The notes: generated from the letters alone by a model not told the origin. Positions 6,812 to 15,750 are shown, numbered from the stretch's first letter. The stretch is 32,823 nt of DNA from UBA1124 sp963933095 (GCA_963933095.1 CAWVSV010000019.1:1-32823); one strand, 5' to 3'. Numbers and translations: made by a program.

Positions 6812-8299
6812 ATGACTATTCGCACTCGTATTGCTCCCTCGCCCACGGGCGATCCTCATGTGGGCACCGCCTATATCGCCTTATTTAATATGTGTTTTGC
6901 CCAGCAGCACGGCGGCAAGTTTATTTTGCGCATCGAAGATACCGACCAAACGCGCTCGACCCCTGAATCTGAACAGGCGATTTTGGAGAGTTTGCGTTGG
7001 TTAGGGCTGGACTGGGACGAAGGTCCGGATTGTGGCGGTGAATTTGGCCCCTATCGTCAGAGTGAGCGCAAACATATCTACCGCAAGTATGCTGAAGAAT
7101 TGGTTGAAAAAGGCCATGCATTCTATTGTTATCGCACTAGCGAAGAGCTGGATATATTGCGAGCAGCGCGCCGTGAAGCGGGCGGACACACAGCTTTAAA
7201 ACTGAGTGACTTAGCGCTGCCTGATAGCGTTGTGGCTGAGCGTCGCGCGGCTAATGCGCCATCGGTTATTCGTATGGTGGTGCCTGAAGCTGATGAGGGC
7301 GTGTGTGTAATTGATGACATGCTGCGCGGTAAGATTGAGCTTGAGTGGGGTATGGTCGATGCCCAAATTCTGCTTAAGTCCGATGGTATGCCTACTTATC
7401 ATCTGGCCAATGTGGTCGATGACCACCTAATGCAGATCACTCATGTGCTGCGAGGTGAGGAGTGGATTAACTCCGCACCCAAACACAAATTGTTGTATGA
7501 GTATTTTGGCTGGGATATGCCAGTATTATGTCATTTGCCGTTGCTGCGCAATACTGACAAATCTAAGCTGAGTAAACGCAAGAACCCGACCGGTATCCTC
7601 TACTATCAGCGCATGGGTTACTTGCCCGAAGCGCTGGTGAATTACCTCGGTCGTATGGGGTGGTCTATGCCCGATGAAAGCGAGAAATTTACCCTGCAGC
7701 AGATGATCGACAATTTTGATGTGCAGCGCGTTTCCCTCGGCGGGCCTATTTTTGATGTCGAGAAACTTGACTGGCTCAACGGCCTTTGGATTCGCGAAGA
7801 CCTGAGTAGCGAGCAATTGGCGGAGCGTTTAAAAGACTGGGCTCTAAACAGCGCTAACCTACTGAAGATGCTGCCGCACGCACAAAAGCGCATGTCGACC
7901 TTGAGTGATTTTGCCCCGCTGATGTCTTTTTTAGTGTCGGGCATGCTCGATTTAGACGAATCTGATTTCAGTGCTTTGAAGCTAGACCTAGAGCAGCAAA
8001 AACCGCTGTTGCAATATACTCTGTGGCGCATGGAAGCCTTGCACCGCTGGCAGCGCGATGACATTTTTGCTGAGCTAAAACTGTTGGCTGAGCAGATGGA
8101 TATCAAGTTGAAAGACTTCTTAGCGCCTTTATTTGTCGCTATTGCCGGCACCACCTCGACTATATCGGTGATGGATTCGATGGTCTTGCTGGGTTCTGAT
8201 ATGACTCGTGCTCGTTTGCGCCACGCGGTCAATGTGTTTGGTGCCCCGGGGAAAAAACAGTTGAAAAAGCTGGAAAAAGCTTATGCACAGCTGGCATAG
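6812..8299 (+). CDS. gltX: Glutamate--tRNA ligase
   Basis: This class I aminoacyl-tRNA synthetase charges tRNA-Glu and also feeds tetrapyrrole synthesis through Glu-tRNA. The 495-residue protein has the HIGH-type signature in APSPTGDPHVGTA (about 8-20), RIEDTDQTRS (about 40-49), and the KMSKS-type loop as KLSKR (252-256). The conserved YLGRMGWSMPDE and SLGGPIFDVEKLDWLNG blocks of pseudomonad-type GltX are present, followed by an all-helical anticodon-binding half. The four-residue zinc site of E. coli GltX is not visible; the corresponding segment has only FYCY, as in the zinc-free group. Only a weak AGG lies upstream of the ATG. galU follows 82 bases downstream on the same strand. Confidence 0.97.
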   Translation: MTIRTRIAPSPTGDPHVGTAYIALFNMCFAQQHGGKFILRIEDTDQTRSTPESEQAILESLRWLGLDWDEGPDCGGEFGPYRQSERKHIYRKYAEELVEKGHAFYCYRTSEELDILRAARREAGGHTALKLSDLALPDSVVAERRAANAPSVIRMVVPEADEGVCVIDDMLRGKIELEWGMVDAQILLKSDGMPTYHLANVVDDHLMQITHVLRGEEWINSAPKHKLLYEYFGWDMPVLCHLPLLRNTDKSKLSKRKNPTGILYYQRMGYLPEALVNYLGRMGWSMPDESEKFTLQQMIDNFDVQRVSLGGPIFDVEKLDWLNGLWIREDLSSEQLAERLKDWALNSANLLKMLPHAQKRMSTLSDFAPLMSFLVSGMLDLDESDFSALKLDLEQQKPLLQYTLWRMEALHRWQRDDIFAELKLLAEQMDIKLKDFLAPLFVAIAGTTSTISVMDSMVLLGSDMTRARLRHAVNVFGAPGKKQLKKLEKAYAQLA

Positions 8300-8340
8300 T
8301 TAGGTCATACCTGAAATTAAAATAATTATTTAACATGACA

Positions 8341-8359
8341 TTCGCGGCAATGCCGCGAA
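8341..8359 (+). repeat. Near-perfect palindrome between gltX and galU
   Basis: TTCGCGGCA and TGCCGCGAA flank a single A, giving a 19-base palindrome able to form a GC-rich hairpin. No T-run follows, so it is not a classic terminator. It could be an operator, an mRNA-stabilising hairpin after gltX, or a REP-like unit. It lies 22 bases before the galU start. Confidence 0.5.
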
Positions 8360-8381
8360 GTTAGTAAAAAAAGGAATTTGT

Positions 8382-9275
8382 ATGTCCCAAGTACGCAAAG
8401 CGGTTATCCCTGTCGCTGGTCTAGGCACTCGTATGCTGCCCGCCACTAAGGCTATTCCCAAAGAAATGCTGCCAGTGGTCGATAAACCACTGATTCAGTA
8501 TGTGGTAAACGAGGCCGTCGCCGCGGGTATTAAAGAGATCGTACTGGTTACCCATGGCAGTAAAAATTCTATCGAAAATCATTTCGACACCAGTTTTGAG
8601 CTTGAAGCCACATTAGAGACCCGTCTTAAACGCTCGTTGTTGGAAGACGTTCGCTCTATCGTTCCCAAAGGTGTAACGGTGATTTCTGTGCGACAGCCAC
8701 AGGCCAAAGGTCTTGGCCACGCAGTGTTGTGTGCACGTTCTGTGGTAGGCGATGCGCCTTTTGCGGTGCTGTTACCTGATGTACTAATTGACGATATGGC
8801 GTCCGATTTGAAAAAAGACAACCTCGCTGCCATGGTTGCAAATTTTGAAGAAACCGCCGCTAGTCAGATTATGGTTGAGCCTGTGCCTTGGGAGCTGGTT
8901 GACAAGTACGGTGTGGTGGATTGTGCCGGCGAAGAGCTTGCTGGCGGAGCAACTGCGGCTATTAAAGGCATGATTGAAAAACCCGATCGCGAAAAGGCTC
9001 CGTCGAATCAGGCGGTAGTGGGGCGTTATGTGCTGTCCTCCTCAATCTGGGACCTGTTGGAAAAAACCCCACATGGTGCCGGCGATGAGATTCAGCTCAC
9101 CGATGCTATTGCCATGCTAATGGACTCAGAGAAAGTGGAGGCTTACGGTGTCGTCGGCAGAAGCCTCGACTGTGGTAGTAAGCTAGGCTACGTCACCGCG
9201 AATATCGAATTGGCATTACGTCACCCAGAAATGGGCGAGCAGGTACGAGAATTTATTAAGTCGCTGAAGTTATAA
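8382..9275 (+). CDS. galU: UTP--glucose-1-phosphate uridylyltransferase
   Basis: GalU makes UDP-glucose from UTP and glucose-1-phosphate, the precursor for LPS core, exopolysaccharide, trehalose and galactose metabolism. The 297-residue protein begins with the nucleotide-binding loop GLGTRMLPATKAIPKEMLP (about 13-31). It carries RQPQAKGLGHAV (104-115), metal-binding D133 in LLPDVLIDD, MIEKP (197-201) and GAGDEIQLTDAI, all standard for bacterial GalU. The start is supported by AGGA eight bases upstream of the ATG. The phosphomannomutase gene follows on the same strand after 66 bases, so both likely supply sugar nucleotides for cell-surface polysaccharide. Confidence 0.97.
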   Translation: MSQVRKAVIPVAGLGTRMLPATKAIPKEMLPVVDKPLIQYVVNEAVAAGIKEIVLVTHGSKNSIENHFDTSFELEATLETRLKRSLLEDVRSIVPKGVTVISVRQPQAKGLGHAVLCARSVVGDAPFAVLLPDVLIDDMASDLKKDNLAAMVANFEETAASQIMVEPVPWELVDKYGVVDCAGEELAGGATAAIKGMIEKPDREKAPSNQAVVGRYVLSSSIWDLLEKTPHGAGDEIQLTDAIAMLMDSEKVEAYGVVGRSLDCGSKLGYVTANIELALRHPEMGEQVREFIKSLKL

Positions 9276-9298
9276 CTGAGCTATGGCTACAGTTATAA
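9270..9298 (+). repeat. Inverted repeat across the galU stop codon
   Basis: TTATAACTG (9270-9278) and CAGTTATAA (9290-9298) are perfect 9-base reverse complements. The loop can add AGC/GCT pairing with one bulged A. The stem includes the galU stop codon (TAA, 9273-9275). No T-run follows, so it is more likely an mRNA-processing or stabilising hairpin, or an attenuator, between galU and the mutase gene. Confidence 0.5.
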
Positions 9299-9341
9299 AG
9301 CTCACTTTACTTATTGTTTGAATTTTTCAAGGAAAGACAAA

Positions 9342-10706
9342 ATGGCAGAGAAAATTACCGATCTAACGTGTTTTAAAGCCTACGACGTTCGCGGTCAGTT
9401 GGGTACAGAAATTGACAACGACGTGGCGTACCGTATTGGTCGCGCTTACGCTCAATGGTTAAAGCCAAAAACAGTTGTTGTCGGTGGCGATGTGCGCGTT
9501 ACCTCCAGCGCCCTGAAAATGGCGCTGACCGAAGGCCTGCGCGATGAGGGGGTAGATGTTTTCGATATCGGCATGTGCGGTACCGAAGAAATCTATTTTG
9601 CCACTTTTCACGGCGGCTACGACGGCGGCATAGTGGTAACAGCCAGTCACAACCCTATCGATTTCAACGGTATGAAGTTGGTGCGTGAAGATGCGCGCCC
9701 AATTAGCGCTGATACGGGTTTGAAAGATATTCGTGCAATAGCGGAAGCAGACAACTTTGGTCCGCTTAAAAAGAAAGGCGAGTTCAAAAAAATTAGCCAT
9801 TTTGACGACTATCTAGAGCACCTGCTTGGCTATGTCGATGCGGCTAATCTGAAGCCTTTAAAGGTAGTCGTGAACGCGGGTAACGGCGCTGCTGGCCCAG
9901 TTATTGACGGTCTGGAAAACCTGTTGCCTATCGAATTTATCAAGGTCAATCACGAAGCCGACGGCTCTTTCCCTAATGGTATTCCCAATCCTATTCTGAC
10001 CGAAAATCGCGCCGCGACGGCCGATGCGGTTAAAGCGCACAAGGCCGATTTGGGTATCGCTTGGGACGGCGACTTCGATCGTTGCTTCTTGTTTGATGAA
10101 AACGGCGAGTTTATCGAGGGCTACTATATTGTTGGCCTGCTGGCCGAGGCCTTTTTACAAAAAGAGAAGGGTGGCAAGGTCATTCATGATCCGCGCCTGA
10201 CCTGGAACACCATCGATATTTGCGAAGCCGCGGGTGGCAATGCCATCCAGAGTAAGTGTGGGCATGCTTTTATCAAAGAGGCTATGCGCGATGAAGACGC
10301 CATCTATGGTGGCGAGATGAGTGCGCATCACTATTTTCGCGATTTCTCTTACTGCGACAGCGGCATGGTGCCATGGCTGCTAATTGTTGAGTTGCTGAGC
10401 AAGAAGGGCGTATCCCTGTCGGAAGAGTTGGGCACGCGCGCTCAGCAATACCCTTGTAGCGGTGAGATCAACAGCAAGATCAACGATCCCAAAGCAGCGT
10501 TGGCTAAAGTTGAGGCCGAGTTTGCCGCCGCTGCCGAATCTATCGACAAAGTCGATGGTATTTCTATGAGTTTTTCCCAGGGCTGGCGTTTTAACCTGCG
10601 CATGTCCAACACCGAACCAGTGGTTAGGCTCAATGTCGAATCAAAGGGCGACGAAGCCTTAATGAAATCCAAGACCGAAATTTTATTGGATTTACTCAAG
10701 AGCTAA
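9342..10706 (+). CDS. cpsG: Phosphomannomutase (CpsG/ManB type)
   Basis: This enzyme converts mannose-6-phosphate to mannose-1-phosphate for GDP-mannose synthesis. The 454-residue protein matches E. coli CpsG along its length. The phosphoserine loop TASHNP has S102 as phosphoryl carrier, the Mg loop is DGDFDR (242-247), the sugar-specificity loop is GEMSAHH (324-330), and the phosphate-binding motif is SNTEP (422-426). I start at ATG 9342, preceded by AAGGAA seven bases upstream; a TTG at 9318 would add eight unconserved residues. The neighbouring galU and the downstream terminator suggest a galU-cpsG unit for surface polysaccharide precursors. Phosphoglucomutase side activity is possible, as in AlgC-type enzymes, but the sequence is nearer CpsG. 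Confidence 0.94.
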   Translation: MAEKITDLTCFKAYDVRGQLGTEIDNDVAYRIGRAYAQWLKPKTVVVGGDVRVTSSALKMALTEGLRDEGVDVFDIGMCGTEEIYFATFHGGYDGGIVVTASHNPIDFNGMKLVREDARPISADTGLKDIRAIAEADNFGPLKKKGEFKKISHFDDYLEHLLGYVDAANLKPLKVVVNAGNGAAGPVIDGLENLLPIEFIKVNHEADGSFPNGIPNPILTENRAATADAVKAHKADLGIAWDGDFDRCFLFDENGEFIEGYYIVGLLAEAFLQKEKGGKVIHDPRLTWNTIDICEAAGGNAIQSKCGHAFIKEAMRDEDAIYGGEMSAHHYFRDFSYCDSGMVPWLLIVELLSKKGVSLSEELGTRAQQYPCSGEINSKINDPKAALAKVEAEFAAAAESIDKVDGISMSFSQGWRFNLRMSNTEPVVRLNVESKGDEALMKSKTEILLDLLKS

Positions 10707-10730
10707 CGTTTAGCTGTATGGTTGCTTGAG

Positions 10731-10761
10731 AGGCGTGACGGGTAACCGTTGCGCCTTTTTT
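10731..10761 (+). terminator. Intrinsic terminator after cpsG
   Basis: AGGCG..ACGG and CCGT..CGCCT form an 11-bp stem with a two-base internal mismatch and a GTAA loop, followed directly by six to seven T. It ends the galU-cpsG transcription unit. Confidence 0.85.
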
Positions 10762-10815
10762 ATATCTATCGAATCTGGGCGGTTGATTGCCAAGATTATC
10801 CACTCACATTTTGGC

Positions 10816-10821
10816 TATAAT
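10816..10821 (+). promoter_or_regulatory. Candidate -10 box upstream of the SASA-type esterase
   Basis: A perfect TATAAT lies 78 bases upstream of the first possible start (10900). No matching -35 element is visible. Confidence 0.25.
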
Positions 10822-10899
10822 AATCGCGTTCGATTACCTATCAATAAACACTTGGCAACTGCTCTTGCATAACTTGCTTTTCAGCTTTTAGTCGTAGCT

Positions 10900-11772
10900 A
10901 TGTCGGTAGTGTGTGCTCATAAGGTTACAACACTCTGCTTTTTGTGTATTGCTAAGGGGGCGTTTGTCATATTACTGTATAGCGCGCAGGGGCTTACGTT
11001 TTACAAAAATAATAGTTTAGGTATGAGCATGGCTAGCGGTAGGCATCTGTTTATTCTTTCGGGTCAATCCAACATGCAGCGCTTGAAAGTGGGGCGCAGT
11101 TTCACCCCCTTGGTGACTTGTGCGCTTGGCGGCGATGATGCGGTGTTGGTGGTTAAGGAGGCTTGGGGTGGCCAGTCGATACGTCGCTGGTGTCACAACT
11201 GGCAGTCTGCCCCAGGTATTGCGGTACCTGCGCAGGAGTCACATAGACGCAGTGGTGACCTTTATGATCGGCTTTTACAATCAGTGTTGACCGCGATTAG
11301 CCACGCATCTCCGCCGGCCGCCGTTGTCTCGGTTACGCTGGTGTGGATGCAAGGCGAGGAGGACGCTCAGCCTCACTTGGCACCCGTCTACGGTAAAAAT
11401 CTCCGCTTAATGCTGCAACGGTTAAAGCGGGACTTGCTATTGGCGGGGCAGAGCGACGCCGTTTCTAAGGGCTTGAAATTGATATTGGGTGAACTTAATG
11501 ATTATGGTCTGGGTTTGGCAATCGAGCCCCATTGGCGCCAAATTCAGGCCCAACAGCAGGCGCTAGTGTTAGAGCTATCGGGGCGCTTAGCCGAGCATTT
11601 AAGGGAAGATCTAGCTGATAGTTCAGTAAAAGATCAGCATGGCCCTGCCGCTACATTGGTTGTGTGCCGTGATTTACCACTGCATGAGGACGGCCTACAT
11701 TTTACCGCTGAAGGCTATCATTTACTGGGCCAACGATTTGCCGAGGCGGCAGTTAAAATGCTGAAAGCTTAA
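10900..11772 (+). CDS. SGNH/SASA-family carbohydrate esterase
   Basis: The sequence carries the sialate O-acetylesterase (SASA/DUF303) signatures. These are block I with nucleophile S57 in LSGQSNM, a GGQSI oxyanion segment (90-94), the WMQGEEDA block (149-156), and the C-terminal DGLH catalytic motif (D264, H267). Such enzymes remove acetyl groups from sugars; many plant and algal polysaccharide degraders use them on xylan or pectin, not only sialic acid. From ATG 10900 the product has 290 residues, with a hydrophobic stretch at about 10-34 that could be a signal anchor. ATG 11023 or 11029 would give a cytosolic enzyme of about 247-249 residues. Neither start has a strong ribosome-binding site, so location is undecided. 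It stands alone between the cpsG terminator and a long gap. Confidence 0.75.
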   Translation: MSVVCAHKVTTLCFLCIAKGAFVILLYSAQGLTFYKNNSLGMSMASGRHLFILSGQSNMQRLKVGRSFTPLVTCALGGDDAVLVVKEAWGGQSIRRWCHNWQSAPGIAVPAQESHRRSGDLYDRLLQSVLTAISHASPPAAVVSVTLVWMQGEEDAQPHLAPVYGKNLRLMLQRLKRDLLLAGQSDAVSKGLKLILGELNDYGLGLAIEPHWRQIQAQQQALVLELSGRLAEHLREDLADSSVKDQHGPAATLVVCRDLPLHEDGLHFTAEGYHLLGQRFAEAAVKMLKA

Positions 11773-12535
11773 GTGACGCAGATAAACAGCTACTAATAAT
11801 CTGTCTCTTGATAAATGCGAACGAGTCGTCAAAGCCGATATGGACAGTAATCCTATTAAATAAGCTGGTATTGCCAGAGGCGCTTAGGGTTACACAGTAA
11901 GATACTTTATCGATTTATAATTGAATCATGCAATGGCTTTTATTGACCACCTACATCTAGGGATTCCGCATTAAAAAACGATCTCTGTATGAGAGGTGAG
12001 ATTTTTAATATTAGTAATGGCTAGGCTTCGAATGTGGTGCGGGCCATGTTAGTTAGGTCCGCAAATGTTCGTCAGGATGTCTCTATCGAGCTATTGCGTT
12101 TTGTCCCAGTCATTAGATTTATTAACGCTTGAGCCTGGTTAATATTTTTTAACTTACACTAAAGCACAAATAGTTTATCGCTAGTTTTCTCGACAGGGGC
12201 AAAATTGGTCTGGCCTTTGGCGGACACTACAGACTAAAAATTACCTAAACTCTGTGAACTTTGTTCAAAATATACAGTACAAAATGAGATGGGCAGGCAT
12301 TTCAGAGTGAGTTAAAGCTATGAGAAAATTTGAGTTATCCGCAGGGGGCATTTTTAAGGTATTTAACTTTCAGTGTTATCATCATACTCAAGCTATGAAT
12401 GCCCATTAATCCTAATATTGAGGTTATAAAAATAGTTAGTGATGTATTTGTGTTGGCGTTATCATTAATAAGTTAACGAATTTTTGTGGATTTTTTATTC
12501 TTTATTTTTAATAAAGTTTTAGCTTTAGGGTTTCT
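11773..12535. other. AT-rich intergenic region
   Basis: I see no gene in these 763 bases. A 29-codon open frame at 12320-12409 has no ribosome-binding site and no recognisable content. The last 150 bases are very AT-rich and probably hold the promoter of the DUF429 gene. Confidence 0.6.
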
Positions 12536-13282
12536 ATGACATTACCATCGATTTCACGCATTGCCGGTTTAGATGGTTGCAGAGCCGGTTGGTTTTATAT
12601 TCTTCTTGAACAAGATGGTGATGCTGTTGATTTCGGAGTGGTAGATTGCGTAGCTAGGTTGTTTCAACAGCAGTCCATTAGTCGTCTTTGGCTAGATATG
12701 GCACTAGGTTTTAGTGATGACATTGAGGGGCGTGCCTGTGAAAAAGCAGCGCGTAAGATGTTAAGGCGCGAGGGGGTTTCAAGAGCCGCCAGTGTGTTTA
12801 ATCCGCCATCGCGCCAAGCATTGTATTGTGAGACATATGAACAAGCGAATGCACTGAATAAGCAAGTGGTGGGCAAGGGATTATCGAAGCAAGCTTGGTT
12901 CATCGTACCAAAAATGCGTGAATTAGATGGATTTTTACAGCAACGGCCTGATTTAAAAGGCTGTGTTGATGAGTGTCATCCTGAAGTTGCTTTTACCGCT
13001 TTAAATGCATTAGTACCCATGCGCTTCAATAAAAAAACGGCTGAGGGTTATGCTGAGCGTTTAGCTATTCTACACCGTTATTACCCCCAAGCGGAATGTG
13101 TTATTAATGATGCCTTGGCGGCATACCCGCGCAAGATACTAGTGCGTGATGATGTGGTGGATGCTTTTGTGGTGGCGATATCCGCCAAATTCAGTGCGAC
13201 TGAGTTGAGCTATTTGCCAGAGCAGCCTCAATATGACGAGTTAGGTATATGCATGAGAATGGTGTATTGGCTGGGGCACTAA
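12536..13282 (+). CDS. DUF429 family protein (predicted RNase H-like nuclease)
   Basis: The 248-residue cytoplasmic protein matches the DUF429 family, predicted to have an RNase H-like fold. Visible motifs are the first strand GLDGCRAGW with D13, the second acidic motif LDMALGF with D54, and the FNPPSRQALY segment. The KQAWFIVPKMRELD helix, the ECHPEVAF motif and a C-terminal DDVVDAFVVAI helix with acidic residues complete it. These acidic residues sit where RNase H-type enzymes hold metal ions. No substrate is established for the family. The start is supported by AGGG about nine bases upstream. It is monocistronic, facing a minus-strand gene across a bidirectional terminator. Confidence 0.82.
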   Translation: MTLPSISRIAGLDGCRAGWFYILLEQDGDAVDFGVVDCVARLFQQQSISRLWLDMALGFSDDIEGRACEKAARKMLRREGVSRAASVFNPPSRQALYCETYEQANALNKQVVGKGLSKQAWFIVPKMRELDGFLQQRPDLKGCVDECHPEVAFTALNALVPMRFNKKTAEGYAERLAILHRYYPQAECVINDALAAYPRKILVRDDVVDAFVVAISAKFSATELSYLPEQPQYDELGICMRMVYWLGH

Positions 13283-13660
13283 TAACACGGTATTTATAAA
13301 CCATGCCTGGTAACGATCAGTTTGTGCTCGATGTAATACTAATGAGATGTATCTGAGAATGAATAACTACTCTAATGTTGACTAAAAATAGCCCTGCATT
13401 GAGTGATTTGGCTAAAGTGATTTTGTGCTTAAAAACCCCGCATTGTTTCATGCGGGCAATAATATTTTTTTAAAATCTTGCAGACAACAGTTCTTTATAA
13501 AATCTCACGTTACAACATGAGTGCTTAGTAAGTGCATATACTCACTAAATACTCTAACTCTGTTTAGATCTGATAAATAGCCGTATTTATGGGCTGTTCC
13601 TGTCTCATTTGTTGCTGGTTACTAGCCCCGTCACATACTATTTATTTGTATTATCGTTAT
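13283..13660. other. Convergent intergenic region with a terminator
   Basis: These 378 bases separate the 3' ends of the DUF429 gene and the flavin reductase-like gene. The only clear element is the terminator at 13431-13471. Confidence 0.6.
13431..13471. terminator. Terminator between convergent genes
   Basis: CCCGCAT (13437-13443) and ATGCGGG (13450-13456) form a 7-bp GC-rich stem with a 6-base loop. On the minus strand the stem is followed by GTTTTT, a good intrinsic terminator for the flavin reductase-like gene. On the plus strand a run of T follows about eight bases after the stem, so it may also stop DUF429 transcription. Confidence 0.7.
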
Positions 13661-14278
13661 TTAGCGTGCCCGAGAAGGCATTACCTTTTCTCGCTTTAGG
13701 CTGTAATAGCTGTTTAGCCCAGAGATACCGGCTACACCTAGAGCGTCGAGATTCAGTTGGCCTTCATTGTTAAGTTGATCTAAATCGAGATGCAGAGCTT
13801 CAATTTGTCCAATCATTAGCTCAGTGTTATTGTCAGGTATTACAATTTTATTGATTAAGCGTAGACCAATCTTGACTGGTGATTCGGCTACAAACGGTGC
13901 AGAAAAATCATTCAAATACTGCGGAGTAAATCCACATTCCTCAAACTCACTGACCTCAGGTGCAAAGCGGGTAGATGTTTGATGGGCTTTTGCAACAGCG
14001 TTAACAGGCACTTGGTTTATGGTGTAATAAGAATTTTGCTGAATATTATTATAGGTGTCGCGTGGTGACCTGCCTTGTGGGCGAATTATAAAACCTAATA
14101 AAGGCGGATGGCTACCTAGATGCACTACCGAACTGAAAATGGCCAGATTCTCTACGCCATCATCATTGACTGTACCAATCATATTGGCCGGCTTGATGCC
14201 GGTAACAGAGTTTATCAGGTGTGTGCGGGTGTCGCGTTCAAGGGCATCGATGTCAGTTGCAGAGTAATATAGGGTCAT
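13661..14278 (-). CDS. Flavin reductase-like, FMN-binding split-barrel protein
   Basis: The 205-residue protein has the split-barrel flavin-binding fold of the flavin reductase-like family. The conserved KPANMIGTVNDDG strand pair (about 29-41), ENLAIFSSVVHLGSHPPLLGF (about 43-63) and the IRPQGRSPRDTYNNI segment that cradles FMN are visible. A TINQVP strand and the KAHQTSTRF segment follow. Such proteins bind FMN and pass electrons from NAD(P)H to flavin or act as oxidoreductases of unknown substrate. From memory this subgroup is well represented in Bacteroidetes and marine gammaproteobacteria, so transfer is possible but unproven. It is a single gene; the start is the first ATG, though no good ribosome-binding site precedes it. 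Confidence 0.78.
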   Translation of the reverse strand: MTLYYSATDIDALERDTRTHLINSVTGIKPANMIGTVNDDGVENLAIFSSVVHLGSHPPLLGFIIRPQGRSPRDTYNNIQQNSYYTINQVPVNAVAKAHQTSTRFAPEVSEFEECGFTPQYLNDFSAPFVAESPVKIGLRLINKIVIPDNNTELMIGQIEALHLDLDQLNNEGQLNLDALGVAGISGLNSYYSLKREKVMPSRAR

Positions 14279-14473
14279 GGGGTAATCTTTATTTGGCTTA
14301 TGTTGAATATTATAGGGTTTATTTCGGCCGGTATAATAGCCGTGATTTTAGGTTAACAGTTAGGTTTGCGCTATGCACTCGGTTTGAATTAAGGCAAACA
14401 TATCCGTTCTTAGATCAGACGTCATAAAAAAATACTGTTTTATATCTTTTTTCATTTTAAATACTGGTTAATT

Positions 14474-14502
14474 CTTGCTGCTAAAGGTTGCGTTACAGCA
14501 AG
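14474..14502. repeat. Inverted repeat downstream of the DUF6607-like gene
   Basis: CTTGCTG and CAGCAAG form a 7-bp stem with a 15-base loop just beyond the stop codon of the minus-strand lipoprotein gene. The lack of a directly following T-run makes it a poor terminator; it may be a 3'-end hairpin. Confidence 0.35.
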
Positions 14503-14517
14503 ATCTAACAATGCTGC

Positions 14518-15750
14518 TTAGTACTGTGACTTACGCTGCGATGTTTGATGCTTAGCCTTTTGTAGAGTTGGGACTGTGCTCGCCCCGCTTACATAGGGGG
14601 CAATTGTAGCAGTCACTATAGTATTAAGGGTGTCTGGATTCATATTGGGCGTTTGGGCGAATACATCGGCATCAGAGAAGTGCTTTTCAAATAAGAAACG
14701 GCCATCAACTTTACGCTTTAGGTGCACTGTGTCCTGTGTGCTTAAAATTCCTTGCCAAGCTTTACGCACGGCTTGCCAATAAGCTCCGGTGTCTTGCCAA
14801 TACTTCTGGGCTGCTGCTTCTAAAGGTTGATCGATAATACGCTGATAGCGGTTTAAGCCAATTTCTTGGGCAATAACGTGTTGCGATATGTTTTGTATTT
14901 TTTGATTGTTTTGTTGGTGAATCCAACCAGTAGGCGTCAGTGTAATACTGTGTTGACCCTGCATAATGTCGTAATCGTTGCGTACGCTGTATTCACGCCG
15001 CGGAAGAGGCCGGGTAAATGTGGCTGAATGCCAGCTAGAAAACTGAGGTTGATGTTGCCAGTGGCCAATCGCTTGATAACGTGGTGAGTCATCAACTTGA
15101 TAGACTGATTGGGTCCATTGCCCCGTTTTCTGAGCTTTAGGGTTTGCTTGTTTTCGCCATTGGTTTTTTCCATGATAACTAAACTGAAGCTTGTGCTGAT
15201 ATTGCCAGTCTTGGCGCCAGTGTTTCATCACCATAGGATCGCTAACTTGACCCTCGGGAGTGGTAAAAAACATTACTAAGGTATGCTGTAAACTTATCAA
15301 ATCTTCGCGGTCATCCAAGACATGCACATATTCAGTACCCCATGAAAAATAAGGTCTGCTAGGTGTGTAATTTTCATAAAAGCCTGCAACCTCAGTAAAT
15401 TGAAAGCTAGTTCTAAAAGTGCCTTGCAGAGCTAATATGGCTAAGCGATCGCGTTGTTTGCCCGTCAGTTGACTTTTATGCAGAGCCTGCCAATACTCAG
15501 AGGATTGTGTGTCTAGGGTAACATTAGCACCTTGCGTTGAACCTCCGCGTACAGGTAAATCATCGGCATTGATAAAGGGCCAAGCAAACGTTTGCGCTAC
15601 AACGGTAGGGACTTTGGCTTTACTGGCATGCGTTGCTTCTTCAGTTTGACCGGCAGAGCAAGCAGCTATGCCAATACTGACCACTATTGCAAGGCTCAAT
15701 CTTACTGAGTAGTTAATGCCGTTAATAAATGCTGAGTTGTCTTTGACCAT
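14518..15750 (-). CDS. DUF6607-like lipoprotein
   Basis: This is a 410-residue predicted lipoprotein. From ATG 15750, preceded by AGGA nine bases upstream, it has a hydrophobic signal (about 16-30) and a lipobox ending IAAC with C31. Recognisable blocks include AILALQGTFRTSFQFTEV (about 103-120), YFSWGTEYVHVLDDREDLIS, and HTLVMFF followed by MKHWRQDWQYQ. I recall these as features of the uncharacterised DUF6607 family of marine bacteria; this is from memory and was not searched. The Trp/Tyr/Gln-rich body suggests a beta-rich periplasmic or outer-membrane-attached protein. It is divergently transcribed from the pseudoazurin gene across 351 bases. An upstream in-frame ATG (15804) would add 18 residues and put the lipobox cysteine at 49, which is less likely. 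Confidence 0.7.
   Translation of the reverse strand: MVKDNSAFINGINYSVRLSLAIVVSIGIAACSAGQTEEATHASKAKVPTVVAQTFAWPFINADDLPVRGGSTQGANVTLDTQSSEYWQALHKSQLTGKQRDRLAILALQGTFRTSFQFTEVAGFYENYTPSRPYFSWGTEYVHVLDDREDLISLQHTLVMFFTTPEGQVSDPMVMKHWRQDWQYQHKLQFSYHGKNQWRKQANPKAQKTGQWTQSVYQVDDSPRYQAIGHWQHQPQFSSWHSATFTRPLPRREYSVRNDYDIMQGQHSITLTPTGWIHQQNNQKIQNISQHVIAQEIGLNRYQRIIDQPLEAAAQKYWQDTGAYWQAVRKAWQGILSTQDTVHLKRKVDGRFLFEKHFSDADVFAQTPNMNPDTLNTIVTATIAPYVSGASTVPTLQKAKHQTSQRKSQY

Noticed and set aside
7642..8232. 196-codon minus-strand frame opposite gltX
   Set aside because: It is a shadow of gltX codons, Ser/Arg/Cys-rich and without domain features.
12320..12409. 29-codon frame in the gap before the DUF429 gene
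   Set aside because: It has no ribosome-binding site and no recognisable content; expected by chance in AT-rich DNA.
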